Below are positions 62,487-64,000 of a DNA stretch of 64,000 bases, piece by piece. The notes beneath the pieces were generated by a model. It was not told where the DNA came from and did not search any database. It worked only from the letters and a program-made list of their open reading frames with translations. Every line of letters begins with the position of its first letter. Positions within the stretch are counted from its first letter, which is position 1. A program made the translations under genes and the position numbers. The stretch is taken from positions 1 to 64,000 of the forward strand of contig JANOAX010000059.1 in assembly GCA_031411335.1 (NCBI GenBank), written 5' to 3'. This DNA comes from JAJTFW01 sp031411335. Its GTDB lineage: Bacteria > Bacteroidota > Bacteroidia > AKYH767-A > OLB10.

Positions 62487-64000
62487 ATGAAATCAATGTC
62501 AATACTGCCCATCCGCAAAGTAATCGGAACTGCAATCTTACTCTTCATCAGTTATCATGCACAATCTCAACAGGGGCTAGCTCCAAGTAATTTTTCGGGA
62601 TACTTTGAAGCCAACGGACAGTATTATCAAGCAGACTCTGCTATTGATGCTCCTGAAGTTCGCGAGAAATATCTCAACAACGGCTTTATGGTTTTAAATT
62701 ACAATAACGGGAATCTTTCTGCAGGAATTCGTTACGAGAGTTACTTGAATACACTCTTGGGTTTTGATCCTAGCTATAAAGGAAATGGTATTACGAATCG
62801 TTATGTAAGTTATTCCAATGATTTTATTACTGTAACTGCAGGTAATTTTTACGAGCAGTTTGGAAGCGGATTAGTTTTTCGCTCCTATTGGGAACCCAAT
62901 CTGGGATTAGATAATTCCTTAGATGGATTGAAAGTAGTTTTGCGCCCCAGAAATGGAATTACTTTTAAAGGAGTGATTGGTCGACAAAGAGATTTCTTCA
63001 CCTATCCTGAAAATGTGGTGAGAGGTATTGATGGCGAAATTCAAATTAACGATGCGCTAGAACAATTTGCGAATTCAAAACTTCGTATAGGCGTGGGCGG
63101 TAGTTTCGTAAGTAAGTATCAAAAAGACGACAAACCTTCATTAATCCTTCCTGAAAATGTGGGTGCCTATGGAGGAAGAATCAATCTGCGCTATGGAAAG
63201 CTTGCCTTTGATGCTGAATATGCTTACAAAATTAATGATCCATCTCAAGCCAATTTATTTACCTACAATACAGGTGAAGCTTTATTCACAAATCTAACTT
63301 ACACGCAAAAAGGGTTAGGAATTCGTTTAAGTGGAAAGCGCGTTTCCAATATGGATTACCGCAGCGACCGTAGTGTGACAGGAACACGTTTACAAATAAA
63401 TTATTTACCAGCGGTTAATCGTCAACAAACGTATCGTTTAGCGACGTTGTATCCATTTGCAACACAGTCGTTGGGTGAGATGGGTGGATCGTCTGAGATT
63501 TATTACAACTTCAAACCGAAGTCGACGCTGGGGGGAGAATACGGAACTACCCTCATGATGAACTATGCCGCGGTGAGCGATATAGATCGTAAAAATTTAG
63601 ATGATACCTTAGGATACACTTCTGAGTTTTTCTCAGTAGGCGATGATCGTTATTATCAGGAAGTAACTTTTGAAGTGACTAAAAAAATATCCAAGAAAAG
63701 CAAAGTAATTGTAAGCTACCTCTATCAAATTTACGACCGCGAAAAAATCGAAGGAAAAGTAAATGAGAAACAAGTTACCTCCCATCTCGGCGTGATTGAA
63801 TACACCTACAAGTTTAGTTCTACTAATAGCATTCGATTTGATGTTGAGCATTTGTCAACGGAGCAAGATCGAGGTAATTGGGCTATGTTTTTGGTGGAAT
63901 TTAATATGGCTCCTCACTGGACCCTCACCGCTTTCGACGAATGGAACTATGGCAATAAAGACAGCAAAAAGCAGTTTCATTATTACAATGGAAGTATCAA
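62487..64000 (+). CDS. DUF6029-type outer-membrane barrel protein, 3' end beyond the window
   Basis: The frame is open from ATG 62487 to the window end (about 504 codons seen). A second ATG at 62496 is possible. Signal peptide about 1-27 (LLFISYHAQSQ), then the family-like pattern SGYFEANGQYYQ, RYVSYSNDFITVTAGNFYEQFGSGLVFRSY (key part GNFYEQFGSGLVFR, about 110-123) and NSLDGLKVVLRP, followed by many alternating amphipathic strands of a beta barrel. This agrees with DUF6029, an outer-membrane family of unknown role. It follows the Omp28-like and TlpA-like genes on the same strand. Confidence 0.82.
   Translation, partial: MKSMSILPIRKVIGTAILLFISYHAQSQQGLAPSNFSGYFEANGQYYQADSAIDAPEVREKYLNNGFMVLNYNNGNLSAGIRYESYLNTLLGFDPSYKGNGITNRYVSYSNDFITVTAGNFYEQFGSGLVFRSYWEPNLGLDNSLDGLKVVLRPRNGITFKGVIGRQRDFFTYPENVVRGIDGEIQINDALEQFANSKLRIGVGGSFVSKYQKDDKPSLILPENVGAYGGRINLRYGKLAFDAEYAYKINDPSQANLFTYNTGEALFTNLTYTQKGLGIRLSGKRVSNMDYRSDRSVTGTRLQINYLPAVNRQQTYRLATLYPFATQSLGEMGGSSEIYYNFKPKSTLGGEYGTTLMMNYAAVSDIDRKNLDDTLGYTSEFFSVGDDRYYQEVTFEVTKKISKKSKVIVSYLYQIYDREKIEGKVNEKQVTSHLGVIEYTYKFSSTNSIRFDVEHLSTEQDRGNWAMFLVEFNMAPHWTLTAFDEWNYGNKDSKKQFHYYNGSI

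Overview
Nearly all of this window (about 1,570 to 64,000) reads as AT-rich chromosome of a Bacteroidota bacterium, probably of the gliding/Flavobacteriales type. The evidence is a SprA translocon protein of the type IX secretion system (T9SS), about ten secreted proteins with T9SS C-terminal sorting domains (type A, one type B), a SusC/SusD pair, CarboxypepD-regulated TonB receptors, LytS/LytTR signalling and TAnnTTTG-like promoters. It looks like a metagenome-assembled contig. The first ~1,560 bases do not fit: they are GC-richer, carry a HEAT-repeat-like protein and a small membrane protein of a different style, and end inside a glycosyltransferase family 9 gene that is cut after only about 77 codons. 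This is most simply a chimeric contig end, less likely a real insertion. The first ~90 bases are richer still in GC and may be a third piece.

Layout. 1.5-5.2 kb: truncated GT9 gene, tatD-ansA, osmC flanked by degenerate GTTGGTGA-type repeats, then tRNA-Ser(GGA) followed by an array of near-identical hairpins and a perfect 32-bp palindrome. 5.2-21.4 kb: secreted and nutrient-uptake block with a PKD/SdrD-like T9SS protein, SusC/SusD, a YtxJ-like thiol protein, an S41-type protease, a LamG protein, a double-LamG PNGase F-like protein and a delta-60-repeat protein. 21.5-22.6 kb: ilvE. 22.6-29.8 kb (minus): two large secreted proteins sharing a MopE-type Asp-rich motif and the same C-terminal module; one carries FG-GAP repeats fused to a vanadium haloperoxidase/PAP2-type domain with all three phosphate/vanadate-site motifs.

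29.9-38.7 kb (minus): the conserved ruvA-sprA-gcvH-vanZ cluster. 39.1-54.7 kb: an accessory stretch with a type-B T9SS protein, a four-CHRD protein, a LytS/LytTR two-component pair, a TonB receptor, a secreted alpha/beta hydrolase, an SRPBCC protein with an in-frame palindrome insertion, a tandem DUF6090-like pair and several small envelope proteins. 54.7-57.0 kb (minus): malic enzyme-phosphotransacetylase fusion, which in many flavobacteria sits next to ruvA, so the accessory block looks inserted between them. 57.2-64.0 kb: T9SS proteins, an Omp28-like protein, a TlpA-like thioredoxin, a cluster of three hairpins and the start of a DUF6029-type outer-membrane protein that runs off the window.

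How the genes fit together: SprA exports the many cargo proteins listed here; SusC/SusD, the S41 protease and the PNGase F-like protein would fit capture of glycoproteins or glycopeptides. No phage, CRISPR array, rRNA or complete transposase gene was found. The most unusual non-coding structure is the 45-bp hairpin array behind the tRNA and the family of palindromes scattered between, and once inside, genes.
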